This document shows positions 25,757 to 34,458 of a stretch of DNA of 64,000 nucleotides, piece after piece. The notes beneath the pieces are model-generated. The model was not told the origin of the DNA. It was given only the letters and a program-made list of their open reading frames with translations, and did no database searches. The position numbers and the translations under genes are program-made. This DNA comes from CAYLQA01 sp964385695 (lineage in GTDB: Bacteria > Desulfobacterota > Desulfobulbia > Desulfobulbales > Desulfurivibrionaceae), in contig CAYLQA010000001.1 of the NCBI GenBank assembly GCA_964385695.1, positions 122,543 through 186,542 of the forward strand, given 5' to 3'. Within the stretch, counting starts at the first letter, position 1; every line of letters starts with the position of its first letter.

Positions 25757-26185
25757 ATGTCACAGGCTAAGCAGGGCGATACTGTAAAAATTCATTATAA
25801 AGGTACCTTGGAAGATGGGAGCGTTTTTGACTCCTCTGAAGGTCGCGAGCCTCTTGAGTTCACCATTGGCAGTGGCCAGGTGATTCCCGGCTTTGAAGAG
25901 GCTGTGCTTGATATGGCCGTTGGCGATAAAAAGAACGTCAACATCCCTGAGGATAAGGCTTACGGTCCGCGCAACGATCAAATGGTCATGGAGATTCCCG
26001 CAGCCCAGGTCCCTGCTGATCTCAACCCCGAGGTTGGCCAGCAGTTGCAGATGGGTGGTCCGGACGGCCAGGTTGTAGTGGTTACCGTTGTTGATGTAAC
26101 CGATGAGCATGTAAAGATCGATGCCAATCCTCCCCTGGCCGGCAAGGAGCTCATCTTTGACATTGAGCTTGTCGAGATCGGCTAA
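25757..26185 (+). CDS. FKBP-type peptidyl-prolyl isomerase (SlyD-like)
   Basis: The 142-residue protein follows the SlyD-type FKBP pattern: VKIHYKGTLEDGSVFDSSEG, then PLEFTIGSGQVIPGFEEAV, and AYGPRNDQMV where SlyD inserts its chaperone flap. It ends after the last FKBP strand (IFDIELVEI) and has no metal-binding histidine tail, so it is a short SlyD form. It catalyses cis-trans prolyl isomerisation and assists folding in the cytoplasm. The ATG at 25757 has AAAGGAG upstream. A strong terminator follows. Confidence 0.93.
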   Translation: MSQAKQGDTVKIHYKGTLEDGSVFDSSEGREPLEFTIGSGQVIPGFEEAVLDMAVGDKKNVNIPEDKAYGPRNDQMVMEIPAAQVPADLNPEVGQQLQMGGPDGQVVVVTVVDVTDEHVKIDANPPLAGKELIFDIELVEIG

Positions 26186-26217
26186 GGATCATCGGCCACA
26201 TAATTTGTCTCGTTCTG

Positions 26218-26255
26218 CCCTGGTAGGGAACTTTCCCTGCCAGGGTATTTTTTTG
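26218..26255 (+). terminator. Rho-independent terminator after the FKBP gene
   Basis: CCCTGGTAGGGAA pairs with TTCCCTGCCAGGG (one G-T pair), followed by ATTTTTTT. It separates this gene from the TRAP operon. Confidence 0.9.
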
Positions 26256-26353
26256 TCCCTATGGTGCAGAGGATAGGGGATAAGGATACGTTTTATGCTA
26301 TAGTTAGATAAATTCGCTTTACTGTAAAATCGATTTTCATTGTTTGAGGGGTC

Positions 26354-27238
26354 ATGATCGATTTATCCCGGCTGTTAAAAGTCCTGCCAATTCGTCTTAC
26401 CACGCTCTGTGGAGTCGCCCTTTCTGCGCTTTTCCTCGTTGCCTGTACCTCCTTTCTTATGCCCCGTGTCATGGAGCCGGTTATAAAGAACATTGAGCGG
26501 CAGGATGATGTCGATCTTGTCTGCGATGGCGCGCCTGCCTTTCTTCTCATGCTTGACTCTATCATTGAGAATGATCCCTCCGACACAAGGCTGCTCATAA
26601 ACGGAGCCCAGGCCTATACCGCTTATAGTCACCTTATGCCTGAATGCGGCAAACAAGAGCGTGTTGCAGCGCTTAGTGTGAAAGCCCGCAAGTATGCCTT
26701 GGGCCTTCTTGAGGGCCTTGGCTTACAATATGAGGGAGCTGTCAGCCCCATGGATCTTGCCGCACATTTGAAAAACATAGACCGCTTTCAGGTGGAACAA
26801 CTCTTTTGGGCCGCATCCGGTCTTGCTACCTGGATCAAGGCCCAGCAGGGCTCACCCGCAAGCATAGTCGAGCTGCCCAGACTGGTGCAGCTCATGGAGC
26901 GCATCTTGGAGTTGGATGCCTCCTATTATAATGGAGGAGTGCATCTCTTTTTCGGCATCTACTACGGCTCCCGGCCTGAGATGCTGGGAGGAAATCTTGC
27001 CCTGAGTCAGGAGCATTTTGAAAAGGCACTTGCCGTCGGCAAGAGGCGGTTGTTGTCCGTACAGGTGGCCTATGCCGAGGTCTATGCCAAGATGCGGTTC
27101 GATAAGGTATTGTATGAAAAATTGTTACATGAGGTCATAGCCTATTCTCTGGATGATGCTCCGGATTTACGGCTCAGCAATGCCCTGGCCAAACGCCAGG
27201 CCGAGCGGCTTTTAGCCGAGGCAGCGGATTATTTTTAG
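26354..27238 (+). CDS. tatT: TRAP-associated lipoprotein TatT
   Basis: The 294-residue product is a lipoprotein (lipobox VAC at residue 31). The rest is helical with TPR-like repeats, the pattern of the TAtT family (TRAP-associated, best known from the Treponema Tp0956 protein). TatT forms a trimer that binds the solute-binding protein TatP in the periplasm. The gene is followed at once by the P, Q and M subunits of a TRAP transporter, which supports the call. The ATG follows a GAGGGG site. Confidence 0.85.
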   Translation: MIDLSRLLKVLPIRLTTLCGVALSALFLVACTSFLMPRVMEPVIKNIERQDDVDLVCDGAPAFLLMLDSIIENDPSDTRLLINGAQAYTAYSHLMPECGKQERVAALSVKARKYALGLLEGLGLQYEGAVSPMDLAAHLKNIDRFQVEQLFWAASGLATWIKAQQGSPASIVELPRLVQLMERILELDASYYNGGVHLFFGIYYGSRPEMLGGNLALSQEHFEKALAVGKRRLLSVQVAYAEVYAKMRFDKVLYEKLLHEVIAYSLDDAPDLRLSNALAKRQAERLLAEAADYF

Positions 27239-27247
27239 AGGTTTATT

Positions 27248-28276
27248 ATGCGACGGATCTTACTGGTTGTTTCATGCATTTTGCTGGCGCTTCTTATTGT
27301 ACCCTGTTCGGCTTCGGCCAAGCGGGCCAAGTACACCTTTAAGATCGGCTCCCTGGCGCCGGAGGGCAGTATTTGGGCCAAGCGTTTTCAGGCCTTTGTC
27401 GCTGAAGTCGATGAAAAGAGCAACGGAGAGATCGGCTTTAAGGTATATCTTGGCGGGGTCATGGGAGATGATCGGGCCATGTATCGCAAGATGCGCATCG
27501 GCCAGTTGCAGGGCGGCGGTTTCACCATGACCGGCATCAGCGAGATGGTCCCGGACTTTCGGGTGATGGGGATTCCCTTCCTCTTTACCTCCTATGATGA
27601 GGTGGACCGGGTCACCAAGGGGCTCTTTCCCCTGTTCCAGGAATCCTTTGCCGAAAAAGATATGGTGCTGCTGGCCATGAGTGAGGTGGGCTTTATCTAT
27701 GCCATGTCTGCCGAGCCGGTTGTCACTATCGATGATTTGCAAAAACGTAAATGCTGGGTTCCTGAGAGTGATCCTTTAAGCAGGAATTTTCTTAAAAACA
27801 TCGGCGTTACCCCGGTGCCCCTCTCTATTCCCGATGTTTTACCTTCTCTGCAGGCGGGGCTGATCAACACCGTGTTTAACGGTTTTTACGGCTCCATTGT
27901 TCTGCAGTGGTTCACCCGCACCAAGTACATTACCAATACCCCTTTCGGCTATGCCTATGGCGGTTTTATCCTTTCGCAAAAGAAGTTTGATAAGCTCCCG
28001 GCAACCTATAAGAAGATGATGCACCAGGTTGCGCAAAAGCATTTTGCCGGGCTCTTGGCAGATACGCGCAAAAGCAACCAGGAGGCCATGGATACCTTGA
28101 TCAAGAACGGCAATGTCATTGTGGCGGCAGATCCTACTGCCCATAAGGAACTTATTGCCATGCGTGATAAAACCGTGTCCAGCATGCTGGGCAAGGCCTT
28201 TTCCGAAAAGATTTATAAGGCCACCATGAGGTATCTTACCGCTCCCGGCAAAGACGAGCGGAGCTCGTCCAGATAA
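27248..28276 (+). CDS. TRAP transporter solute-binding protein (DctP/TatP-like)
   Basis: This is the periplasmic binding subunit. A signal peptide precedes AKRAKYTFKIGSLAPEGSIW. The family core VYLGGVMGDDRAMYRKMRIGQ and PFLFTSYDEVD is clear. The strand that normally holds the carboxylate-binding arginine reads KRKCWVPES, with Trp170 in the arginine place. That suggests a hydrophobic or non-carboxylate ligand, as found for TatP. It lies 9 bases after tatT and 17 bases before the Q subunit. The length of 342 residues is normal. Confidence 0.9.
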   Translation: MRRILLVVSCILLALLIVPCSASAKRAKYTFKIGSLAPEGSIWAKRFQAFVAEVDEKSNGEIGFKVYLGGVMGDDRAMYRKMRIGQLQGGGFTMTGISEMVPDFRVMGIPFLFTSYDEVDRVTKGLFPLFQESFAEKDMVLLAMSEVGFIYAMSAEPVVTIDDLQKRKCWVPESDPLSRNFLKNIGVTPVPLSIPDVLPSLQAGLINTVFNGFYGSIVLQWFTRTKYITNTPFGYAYGGFILSQKKFDKLPATYKKMMHQVAQKHFAGLLADTRKSNQEAMDTLIKNGNVIVAADPTAHKELIAMRDKTVSSMLGKAFSEKIYKATMRYLTAPGKDERSSSR

Positions 28277-28293
28277 CCTTTCGCGGAGTATTT

Positions 28294-28800
28294 ATGCATT
28301 CTTTGCTTTCATTTTTGGCAAGAGTTGAAGAGGTCATTGTCTGCCTGTTGCTGGTGGGCATGATTGTTCTTGCCTGCTTACAGATCCTTCTGCGGGATCT
28401 TTTTGCCGGAGGCTTGGCCTGGGCTGATCCATTGCTGCGCTATATGGTTCTCTGGATCGGCTTGTTGGGGGCAGCCATTGCCACCAAGCGTGATAAGCAT
28501 ATCGGTATCGATATCGCCTCACACCTCTTGCCCAAAGAAGTCTTGCTCTGGTTACGAGTTGTGATTCAATTTTTTTCCAGCCTGGTCTGTGTCGTCCTGA
28601 CCTATGCCGCTTACCGCTTTGTCCATGACGAGCTGAGCTATGGCGGCGGCCAGGTGGTGCTGGGCTTGCCCTCCTGGCTCTTGACCTCTATTTTTCCTTT
28701 TGTCTTCGGCCTGATGAGCATTCGTTTTTTTGCCTGCTTTGTTTACAGTCTCTTGTTTGCCTTGGGCCGAGCTAAGCCCACGGTCCTGGAGGGGCGCTGA
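28294..28800 (+). CDS. TRAP transporter small membrane subunit (DctQ-like)
   Basis: This 168-residue protein has four hydrophobic segments and the DctQ phrase WADPLLRYMVLWIGLLGAAIATK with KHIGIDI. DctQ pairs with the large subunit in a sodium-driven TRAP transporter. It is located between the P and M genes, 6 bases before M. Confidence 0.9.
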   Translation: MHSLLSFLARVEEVIVCLLLVGMIVLACLQILLRDLFAGGLAWADPLLRYMVLWIGLLGAAIATKRDKHIGIDIASHLLPKEVLLWLRVVIQFFSSLVCVVLTYAAYRFVHDELSYGGGQVVLGLPSWLLTSIFPFVFGLMSIRFFACFVYSLLFALGRAKPTVLEGR

Positions 28801-28806
28801 TACATT

Positions 28807-30075
28807 ATGCAGCTTTGTCAACTCCTTACCGTGATTTTGGCCCTTTTCGGGGCGCCGCTTTTTATTGTGATCTCAGCCTTGGCCTTGGCCTCTTTTTACG
28901 GGGCCGGGATTGACTTGAGCGTGGTGGTCATCGAGATGACCCGCCTTGCCGAGACTCCGCTTTTATTGTCGCTTCCTCTTTTTATCTTTGCCGGAACCCT
29001 GCTTTCCGAAAGCGGCGCACCCCAGCGCATGCTTAATCTCTCCCGCACCTTTCTCGGCTGGCTGCCCGGCGGCCTGGCAGTTATCACGCTTTTGGTCTGC
29101 GCCATTTTCACGGCCTTTACCGGCGCCTCCGGGGTGACTATTTTTGCCCTGGGCGGTCTTCTCTTTCCCGCCATGGTCAAAGACCATTATCCAGAGCGAT
29201 TCTCCCTGGGGCTCATCACCTCCTCGGGCAGCTTGGGGCTTCTCTTTCCCCCCTCTTTACCGCTCATTATCTATGGGGTTATCTCCGAGACCAGGGTGGA
29301 TCAACTCTTTTTGGCCGGTATCATCCCGGGCATGCTTATGCTCTCCCTGCTTTCCGGTTACTGCATATGGAAGGGCAAAGGCGAACATGAGAAACGAAAG
29401 GAGATCCCTGCCGAAAAAATGCTCAAGGTGCTCAAGGATTCCATGTGGGAAATTCCTTTACCCATCATCGTGCTTGGCGGAATTTACGGTGGGGTTTTTG
29501 TTGCCGGGGAGGCTGCCGCTGTGACAGCGATTTATGTCCTGGCGGTTGAGGTCGTTGTCTACCGGGATATCCCTCTAAGGCGCATACCGGAGATCATGGT
29601 GCAGAGCATGGTGCTGTTTGGTGGTATCCTGGTGGTGCTGGCCGCGGCCATGGCTTCAACCAACTATCTGGTCGATCAGGAGGTGCCGGCCAGGCTGTTT
29701 GACTTTATCAAGGCGCACATCGACAGTAAGTATACCTTTCTTTTGCTGCTTAATGTGTTTTTGCTCATTGTCGGGGCAATGCTTGACATCTTTTCCGCCC
29801 TGGTTCTGGTGGTGCCGATTATCATCCCCATTGCCCAAGGATATGGGGTGGATCTCACCCATCTGGGCATTATCTTTCTCACCAATTTACAGATCGGGTA
29901 TTGCACACCGCCGGTGGGTTTGAATTTATTTTTGGCGAGCTATCGCTTTGAGCGGCCCGTGGTGGAGTTGTATCTGGCAACCATGCCCTTTTTGTTCCTG
30001 TTGCTGCTCACCCTGGTTATTATCACTTATTTCCCAATGGTAAGCCTGTTTCTGGTCACTGTCTTTGGCGCATGA
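28807..30075 (+). CDS. TRAP transporter large membrane subunit (DctM-like)
   Basis: The 422-residue protein has about a dozen hydrophobic segments. It contains the DctM motifs FIFAGTLLSESG, GASGVTIFALGGLLFPAM and SSGSLGLLFPPSLPLIIYG. It is the ion-coupled permease of the TRAP system, working with the adjacent P, Q and TatT proteins. Its stop codon abuts exactly the stop of the convergent MORN gene with no base between, so the two messages would overlap if either read through. Confidence 0.93.
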   Translation: MQLCQLLTVILALFGAPLFIVISALALASFYGAGIDLSVVVIEMTRLAETPLLLSLPLFIFAGTLLSESGAPQRMLNLSRTFLGWLPGGLAVITLLVCAIFTAFTGASGVTIFALGGLLFPAMVKDHYPERFSLGLITSSGSLGLLFPPSLPLIIYGVISETRVDQLFLAGIIPGMLMLSLLSGYCIWKGKGEHEKRKEIPAEKMLKVLKDSMWEIPLPIIVLGGIYGGVFVAGEAAAVTAIYVLAVEVVVYRDIPLRRIPEIMVQSMVLFGGILVVLAAAMASTNYLVDQEVPARLFDFIKAHIDSKYTFLLLLNVFLLIVGAMLDIFSALVLVVPIIIPIAQGYGVDLTHLGIIFLTNLQIGYCTPPVGLNLFLASYRFERPVVELYLATMPFLFLLLLTLVIITYFPMVSLFLVTVFGA

Positions 30076-30474
30076 TTATTTTTGGCTGACAAGCTGGCCG
30101 TTGGCAAACTCGCCCTCAATCACTTTGCCATCGGCAAGGTGCAGAGTTCCTTTGCCGTGGGGCACGTTATTTTCAAATTCTCCAGTGTAGCTGCCACCGT
30201 CCGGAAAATGCAAGGTCCCTTGGCCGTGGGGTGCTCCGTTAACAAAGTTTCCTTCATAGCGTCCGCCATCACCCATTGTCAACGAGCCTTGTCCGTTTGG
30301 CACGCCTTTGCTGAACTCGCCCACATAATGCCCACCGTTTTCAAGAGTCAGATGCCCCTGCCCGTCAGGAACTCCTTCGACGATTTCCCCTTCGTATTGG
30401 CCGCCGTTTGGCAGATTGATGGTGCCGGTGATGCGCCCCTGGTCGCTCGGGTTCGTGGTGGTTTCGTCGGCCAT
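30076..30474 (-). CDS. MORN-repeat protein
   Basis: The 132-residue protein consists of about five 23-residue MORN repeats of the type G-x-Y-x-G-x-F-x-x-G-x-x-x-G-x-G (for example GGQYEGEIVEGVPDGQG). The last repeat is altered to GKVIEGEFANG. There is no signal peptide or enzyme domain. MORN repeats in bacteria are usually small beta-hairpin scaffolds of unknown role. It runs convergent with the TRAP operon; the gap upstream (30475-30639) shows no gene. Confidence 0.85.
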   Translation of the reverse strand: MADETTTNPSDQGRITGTINLPNGGQYEGEIVEGVPDGQGHLTLENGGHYVGEFSKGVPNGQGSLTMGDGGRYEGNFVNGAPHGQGTLHFPDGGSYTGEFENNVPHGKGTLHLADGKVIEGEFANGQLVSQK

Positions 30475-30639
30475 TTATAAGGCTCCTTGGTTGAGTTGGC
30501 AGGTGCTTGATGAGCAAAACTACTTTTTTCATACCGCAGATACAGCAGGTGTTACAATTGTTTTATTGGCAGGAACTAAAATAGTCCAAGGTCTGATTTT
30601 CGTTCAATTTTTATCGGGCCACTGCACTGAGAGTGGAAG

Positions 30640-31236
30640 ATGGCAAAAGAATTTCCCTGTGAGTTGATCAGTTGGAATCAAGTGTATCGCTTAACCCGGC
30701 AGTTGGCCCAGAAGATCACCTCTGCCGATTTTTCTCCCGAGGTGGTGATAGCCATAGCCCGCGGCGGGTTTGTCCCGGCCAGGATTATCTGTGATTTTTT
30801 CAGTATTGGAGAATTGGCATCCATACGCATTGTCCATTATACCGCCGGTGCCACGGAGCAAAAGACGCGCCTTGTTGCCCCTTTGAATATCAGTGTCAAA
30901 GGTAAAAGGGTGCTGGTGGTGGACGATATCATTGACAGTGGCGATACACTGGTCCTGGCCATGGAGCATCTTCATGAGGCTGGGGCAAAAGAGATTAAAA
31001 CAGCGGTGATGCAATGTAAAAAGTCCGCGTCATTTACACCAGATTTTTTGGCCCGGCGAATTATAAAATGGCGTTGGGTCATTTACCCATGGGCTGTTAT
31101 CGAAGATTTGCGCGGTTTTTTGCTTAAAAAAAAGCTCCACCCTCTTTCCCCTGCTGCAGCCAAAATGTTTTTTGAAAAAAATTATGACCTTCATCTGCCT
31201 GAAAGTATTCTAAAAGATGTGATATCCACTTTTTGA
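30640..31236 (+). CDS. Purine-type phosphoribosyltransferase
   Basis: The PRPP-binding loop VLVVDDIIDSGDT is intact and the front half reads VVIAIARGGFVPARI, as in xanthine-guanine or hypoxanthine phosphoribosyltransferases of the type found in archaea and anaerobic bacteria. It would convert a purine base plus PRPP to the nucleotide. The 198-residue length is usual. Base specificity cannot be read from sequence alone. The gene stands alone, followed by a pseudogene. Confidence 0.85.
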   Translation: MAKEFPCELISWNQVYRLTRQLAQKITSADFSPEVVIAIARGGFVPARIICDFFSIGELASIRIVHYTAGATEQKTRLVAPLNISVKGKRVLVVDDIIDSGDTLVLAMEHLHEAGAKEIKTAVMQCKKSASFTPDFLARRIIKWRWVIYPWAVIEDLRGFLLKKKLHPLSPAAAKMFFEKNYDLHLPESILKDVISTF

Positions 31237-31310
31237 TCTTCCTGTTTGGCGTTGTGAGAAAAGGGAATAGTTGTCGTGTTCGGTAGTGGTAACTATTACT
31301 GGTTGAGGGG

Positions 31311-31642
31311 GTGGTGACCCGCGACAATATAATACTCAAGCCTGGCCAGCTGCATGTAGCTGCTGCCCCGGCCAACTGCGATTTCAAGTATGTCAACTGT
31401 TCTGTGAACCACATGGTTTCTGAGCTAAAAGGGCAGGGAATTGCCAGCCAGGAGATTTTGGCCAAGGTTGTGGGGGGGCCAATGTCTTAAGTGTTTTTGC
31501 CGGCCGAAAATCCGTGGGCGCGCGCAATATTGAAAAAGCATTTAAAGTGCTTGATAGGCATAATATCCGCGTTGTGAAGAGTGATATAGGCGCTAAAGTC
31601 GGCAGGACAGTAGAATTTTTTCAGACAGCGGCAGGATGTTAA
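31311..31642 (+). pseudogene. cheD: Decayed cheD (receptor deamidase) with deletion and frameshift
   Basis: The reading frame from GTG 31311 gives the CheD start ILKPGQLHVAAAPA, then jumps to the middle of CheD (FKYVNCSVNHMVSEL). The whole segment with the catalytic cysteine (normally LGSCV) and histidine is missing. A one-base shortfall in a run of seven G (31472-31478) then breaks the frame. In the next frame the rest of CheD continues: GANVLSVFAGRKSVGARNIE... to KVGRTVEFF, ending at TAA 31640-31642. An intact, diverged cheD lies at 44947-45456. This copy cannot be functional. Confidence 0.8.
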
Positions 31643-31721
31643 TCAAGAAAACTGAGAAAAAGTTTTTTGATACTGGCAAATCAGCCTAGCAAATCCCCTG
31701 AGTTTGTATCACATCACCCTG

Positions 31722-32411
31722 CTAGAGGGCACTTTTTTTGGCATCGTCAATTTGCACCCGGCCGGTAAATGGCACAAAGGAGACGGAGAGCACGTTCTCT
31801 TTCTGGATGTCGCCTGATGCATTCTTTTCGATCAGCACCAGTTCCTGGGGCAAATGCGCTCTGCCCACCGGGATAACCATCCGGCCCGGAGCATGTAATT
31901 GGTCTAAAAGAACCTGGGGTACATGGGGGGCGGCAGCCGTTGCAATAATGCCGTTATACGGTGCGTGTTCCGCAAGGCCGCATGAGCCGTCGGTGTTTAC
32001 CACCTCAACATTGTCTATCCCGAGTTTTTTTAGACGTTGGGATGATTCGCGCGCAAGCTGCGGGACAATCTCAATGCTGTAGACCTTTTTGACAAGCTTT
32101 GCGAGAATGGCTGCCTGATACCCCGAACCGGTGCCCACCTCCAGGATGATATCATCTTTGCTCGGCTCTAAAAGGTCGGTCATCAAGCCGACTATGAATG
32201 GTTGGGAAATAGTCTGCCCGCTCCCAATGGGCAGAGGGTTGTTGTCGTAGGCATAGGCGCGCAGGTTGTCCGGGACAAAATTTTCCCGCGGGATTTCGGC
32301 CATGGCCTTGAGAACATTTTCTGCAAGGGTGTAACGCCCGGTCAGCCCACCGGTGAATTGGCATTCCTGTTCAATGGTTGCGAGCATTTCTATTATTTTG
32401 GAAGATACCAT
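31722..32411 (-). CDS. pcm: Protein-L-isoaspartate O-methyltransferase
   Basis: Pcm uses S-adenosylmethionine to methylate isoaspartate in aged proteins, allowing repair. Family marks are present: REAFVP-like RENFVPDNL, the IGSGQTISQPFIVGLMTDLL stretch, the SAM loop EVGTGSGYQAA, and GGRMVIPVG-like PGRMVIPVG. The ATG at 32411 has GGGAG nine bases upstream and gives about 229 residues, the family norm. An in-frame ATG at 32474 adds 21 residues without a ribosome site. Confidence 0.9.
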   Translation of the reverse strand: MVSSKIIEMLATIEQECQFTGGLTGRYTLAENVLKAMAEIPRENFVPDNLRAYAYDNNPLPIGSGQTISQPFIVGLMTDLLEPSKDDIILEVGTGSGYQAAILAKLVKKVYSIEIVPQLARESSQRLKKLGIDNVEVVNTDGSCGLAEHAPYNGIIATAAAPHVPQVLLDQLHAPGRMVIPVGRAHLPQELVLIEKNASGDIQKENVLSVSFVPFTGRVQIDDAKKSAL

Positions 32412-32598
32412 GCGCCTGTCGCTCCCGGATTCAAAGTTATCTTTGTTTTCCGACGAAACTGATACCCATATCATCGCATCATTTTTTTTTCTGAGTCAAA
32501 GAAAAACCCGTTACTGGTCAAACTGGAAGCGGGAGTGATACACTACTATTTGAATTATCGTTGAAAAACGGACGTCTAAAGAAGAAAATAACGTTTGT

Positions 32599-32638
32599 TG
32601 ATAATCATTATTGAAAAGATTGAGAGAAGTGATTATCA
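32599..32638. promoter_or_regulatory. Fur-like paired sites upstream of membrane-protein gene
   Basis: TGATAATCA at 32599-32607 and its exact reverse complement TGATTATCA at 32630-32638 are centred 31 bases apart, about three helical turns. The first continues as GATAATCATTAT, which matches 12 of 12 bases of one half of the E. coli Fur consensus. They lie about 95-130 bases before the gene at 32732. Confidence 0.4.
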
Positions 32639-32731
32639 TCGTCCGCTTTAATATCTAAAATGCAAGGGCGTAAAGCCCAACCTGAGTCATATTAGAGCAA
32701 GACAAAACGCAAGAAGGAGTTAAGGCAAAAC

Positions 32732-33598
32732 ATGCCATCCATATTTATTACAAGCGGAACATTTTTTGACTGGTTTGAGAGCCGGTTTGAAAGCGCGAAT
32801 GGGCAAAAGGCTCTCGCCTCAATTCTGGTGGCATTTTTTCTCGTAGCCCTTGTTGTCATTGAGCTGAACCGCAGGGGCTTCGTGCCAGCACCATTGGACC
32901 ATATTTTTGCAAAGTCGCATCTTGCCGCAATTGAGCACGCCTTTAACCTTGTACTCGGCATTGAGGTGATGAGTCTTATCCTCAGCCTGGCCCATTCTGT
33001 TTCCCGTTCCGTGGGTAAGCAGTTTGAGGTCCTCTCCCTGATCCTTTTGCGGGATACCTTTAAGGAATTTTCCCACTTCAGCGAACCCCTTGTCTGGGCA
33101 GAGGTCCAGCCGGCCCTACCCGCTATCATCGCCTCAGCCATAGGTGCGTTATTGATCTTTGTAATACTGGGTTATTATTACAAGGTGCAGACGCCGCATC
33201 CCATCACCAGGGATAATGAGGCGCGCAGCAATTTTATTTTGGCCAAAAAGTTTATCGCCGGGATGCTGCTCGGCAGCTTTATCGCCATCTGCGTAGCGGA
33301 CCTTTGGTCTTACTTTGCTACCAAGCACCCGGAAAACGCCTTTGAGACATTTTTTACCCTGCTCATCTTCAGCGATGTCCTGCTGGTGCTCATCTCCATG
33401 CGTTATAGCGCGCAATACCTGGTGGCCTTCAGGAACTCCGGTTTTGCCGTGTCCACGGTCCTGATCCGCCTTGCCCTTATTGCCCCCATAACCATCAGCG
33501 CCATGATCGGTGTGGGTACCATGCTCTTTGCCTTGGGCATCAGTATTGCCTACAATGCCTTTGCCCCGCCCTGTGAGGGCGATAAGCCCTGCCCATAG
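32732..33598 (+). CDS. Multi-pass membrane protein of unknown function
   Basis: I do not recognise this 288-residue protein. It has about seven hydrophobic segments (about 28-45, 66-88, 130-148, 172-192, 205-220, 235-252 and 258-280) and a short hydrophilic C-terminus ending CEGDKPCP. An AAGGAG site precedes the ATG. Fur-like sites upstream hint at iron control, which would fit a metal or envelope role, but that is a guess. The next gene, a response regulator, has its own start 180 bases away. Confidence 0.7.
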   Translation: MPSIFITSGTFFDWFESRFESANGQKALASILVAFFLVALVVIELNRRGFVPAPLDHIFAKSHLAAIEHAFNLVLGIEVMSLILSLAHSVSRSVGKQFEVLSLILLRDTFKEFSHFSEPLVWAEVQPALPAIIASAIGALLIFVILGYYYKVQTPHPITRDNEARSNFILAKKFIAGMLLGSFIAICVADLWSYFATKHPENAFETFFTLLIFSDVLLVLISMRYSAQYLVAFRNSGFAVSTVLIRLALIAPITISAMIGVGTMLFALGISIAYNAFAPPCEGDKPCP

Positions 33599-33780
33599 CC
33601 CTTTTTGCAGCTTCCTTAACCATGTGGGTATAAACCACAGGTTTTTAGTGGAAAATTGGTGCAGTAATTTGTTAACTACGGTATATAACCGCAAGTATTA
33701 ATGCACTTTTTTGCCAAATCTCGAATTTGTGGTCGTTTTTTGGGAGTCGTCACGGATTTGGGAAGATAAAGGAAGTTGAT

Positions 33781-34434
33781 ATGGGTTCTTGCCGAATTAT
33801 TTTAGCCGATGACCATGCCCTGATCCGGCATGGGATCAAAAAGATGATCGAAGTGCAGGATAATCTTGAGGTGATAGGCGAGGTAGCCGACGGCCTTGAG
33901 TTGATCGAGTTTATCAAAGAGAACGCTGCCGATTTGATCATCTTAGATATCTCCATGCCCAACCTGCGCGGCATAGAGGCGATCCGTGAGGTGCGTAAGG
34001 TTTCTTCCTCCGTGAAGATCCTCATGCTTACCATGCATAAGAGCGAGGATTTCCTCTGCTCCTCCATCTCTTCCGGGGCAGATGGTTATATGCTGAAGGA
34101 AGATTCCGATACCGAACTTCTGCCTGCCATTGAGACGGTCATGAAGGGTGAGATGTATATCTCCCCTAAGCTCTCTCGCGAGTTCCCGGAAGATGTCCTG
34201 GCAGCCTGCAGCCAGCGCGCCAGTTCCGGTGGCGACGTGCTCACCCCGCGCGAGAAGCAGATTCTACAAATGGTGGCCGAGGGTGTTACCAGTAAAGATA
34301 TCGCCGAAAAGCTCGACATCAGCAAACGCACCGTGGAACACCACCGGGCCAATATGATGAAAAAACTCAATATCAAGCGAGTGGCGGATTTGATTAAATA
34401 CGCTATTTCTAAGGGGTATGTGGCTGAAGAGTAG
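33781..34434 (+). CDS. NarL/LuxR-type response regulator
   Basis: The 217-residue protein has an N-terminal receiver (ILADDHALIRHGI, phosphoacceptor in LIILDISMP, conserved K in YMLKED). A LuxR-type helix-turn-helix follows (LTPREKQILQMVAEGVTSKDIAEKL, SKRTVEHHRANMMKKLNI, shown here in parts). It should bind promoter DNA as a dimer when phosphorylated. No partner kinase is adjacent; several orphan kinases lie elsewhere in the window. The ATG at 33781 has AAGGAAG upstream. A strong terminator follows. Confidence 0.93.
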   Translation: MGSCRIILADDHALIRHGIKKMIEVQDNLEVIGEVADGLELIEFIKENAADLIILDISMPNLRGIEAIREVRKVSSSVKILMLTMHKSEDFLCSSISSGADGYMLKEDSDTELLPAIETVMKGEMYISPKLSREFPEDVLAACSQRASSGGDVLTPREKQILQMVAEGVTSKDIAEKLDISKRTVEHHRANMMKKLNIKRVADLIKYAISKGYVAEE

Positions 34435-34458
34435 CCACTTCTCAGTAAATAAGTTTTT

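Noticed and set aside
31124..31465. Minus-strand open frame over the cheD remnant
   Set aside because: The plus strand gives clear CheD segments; the minus frame matches nothing.
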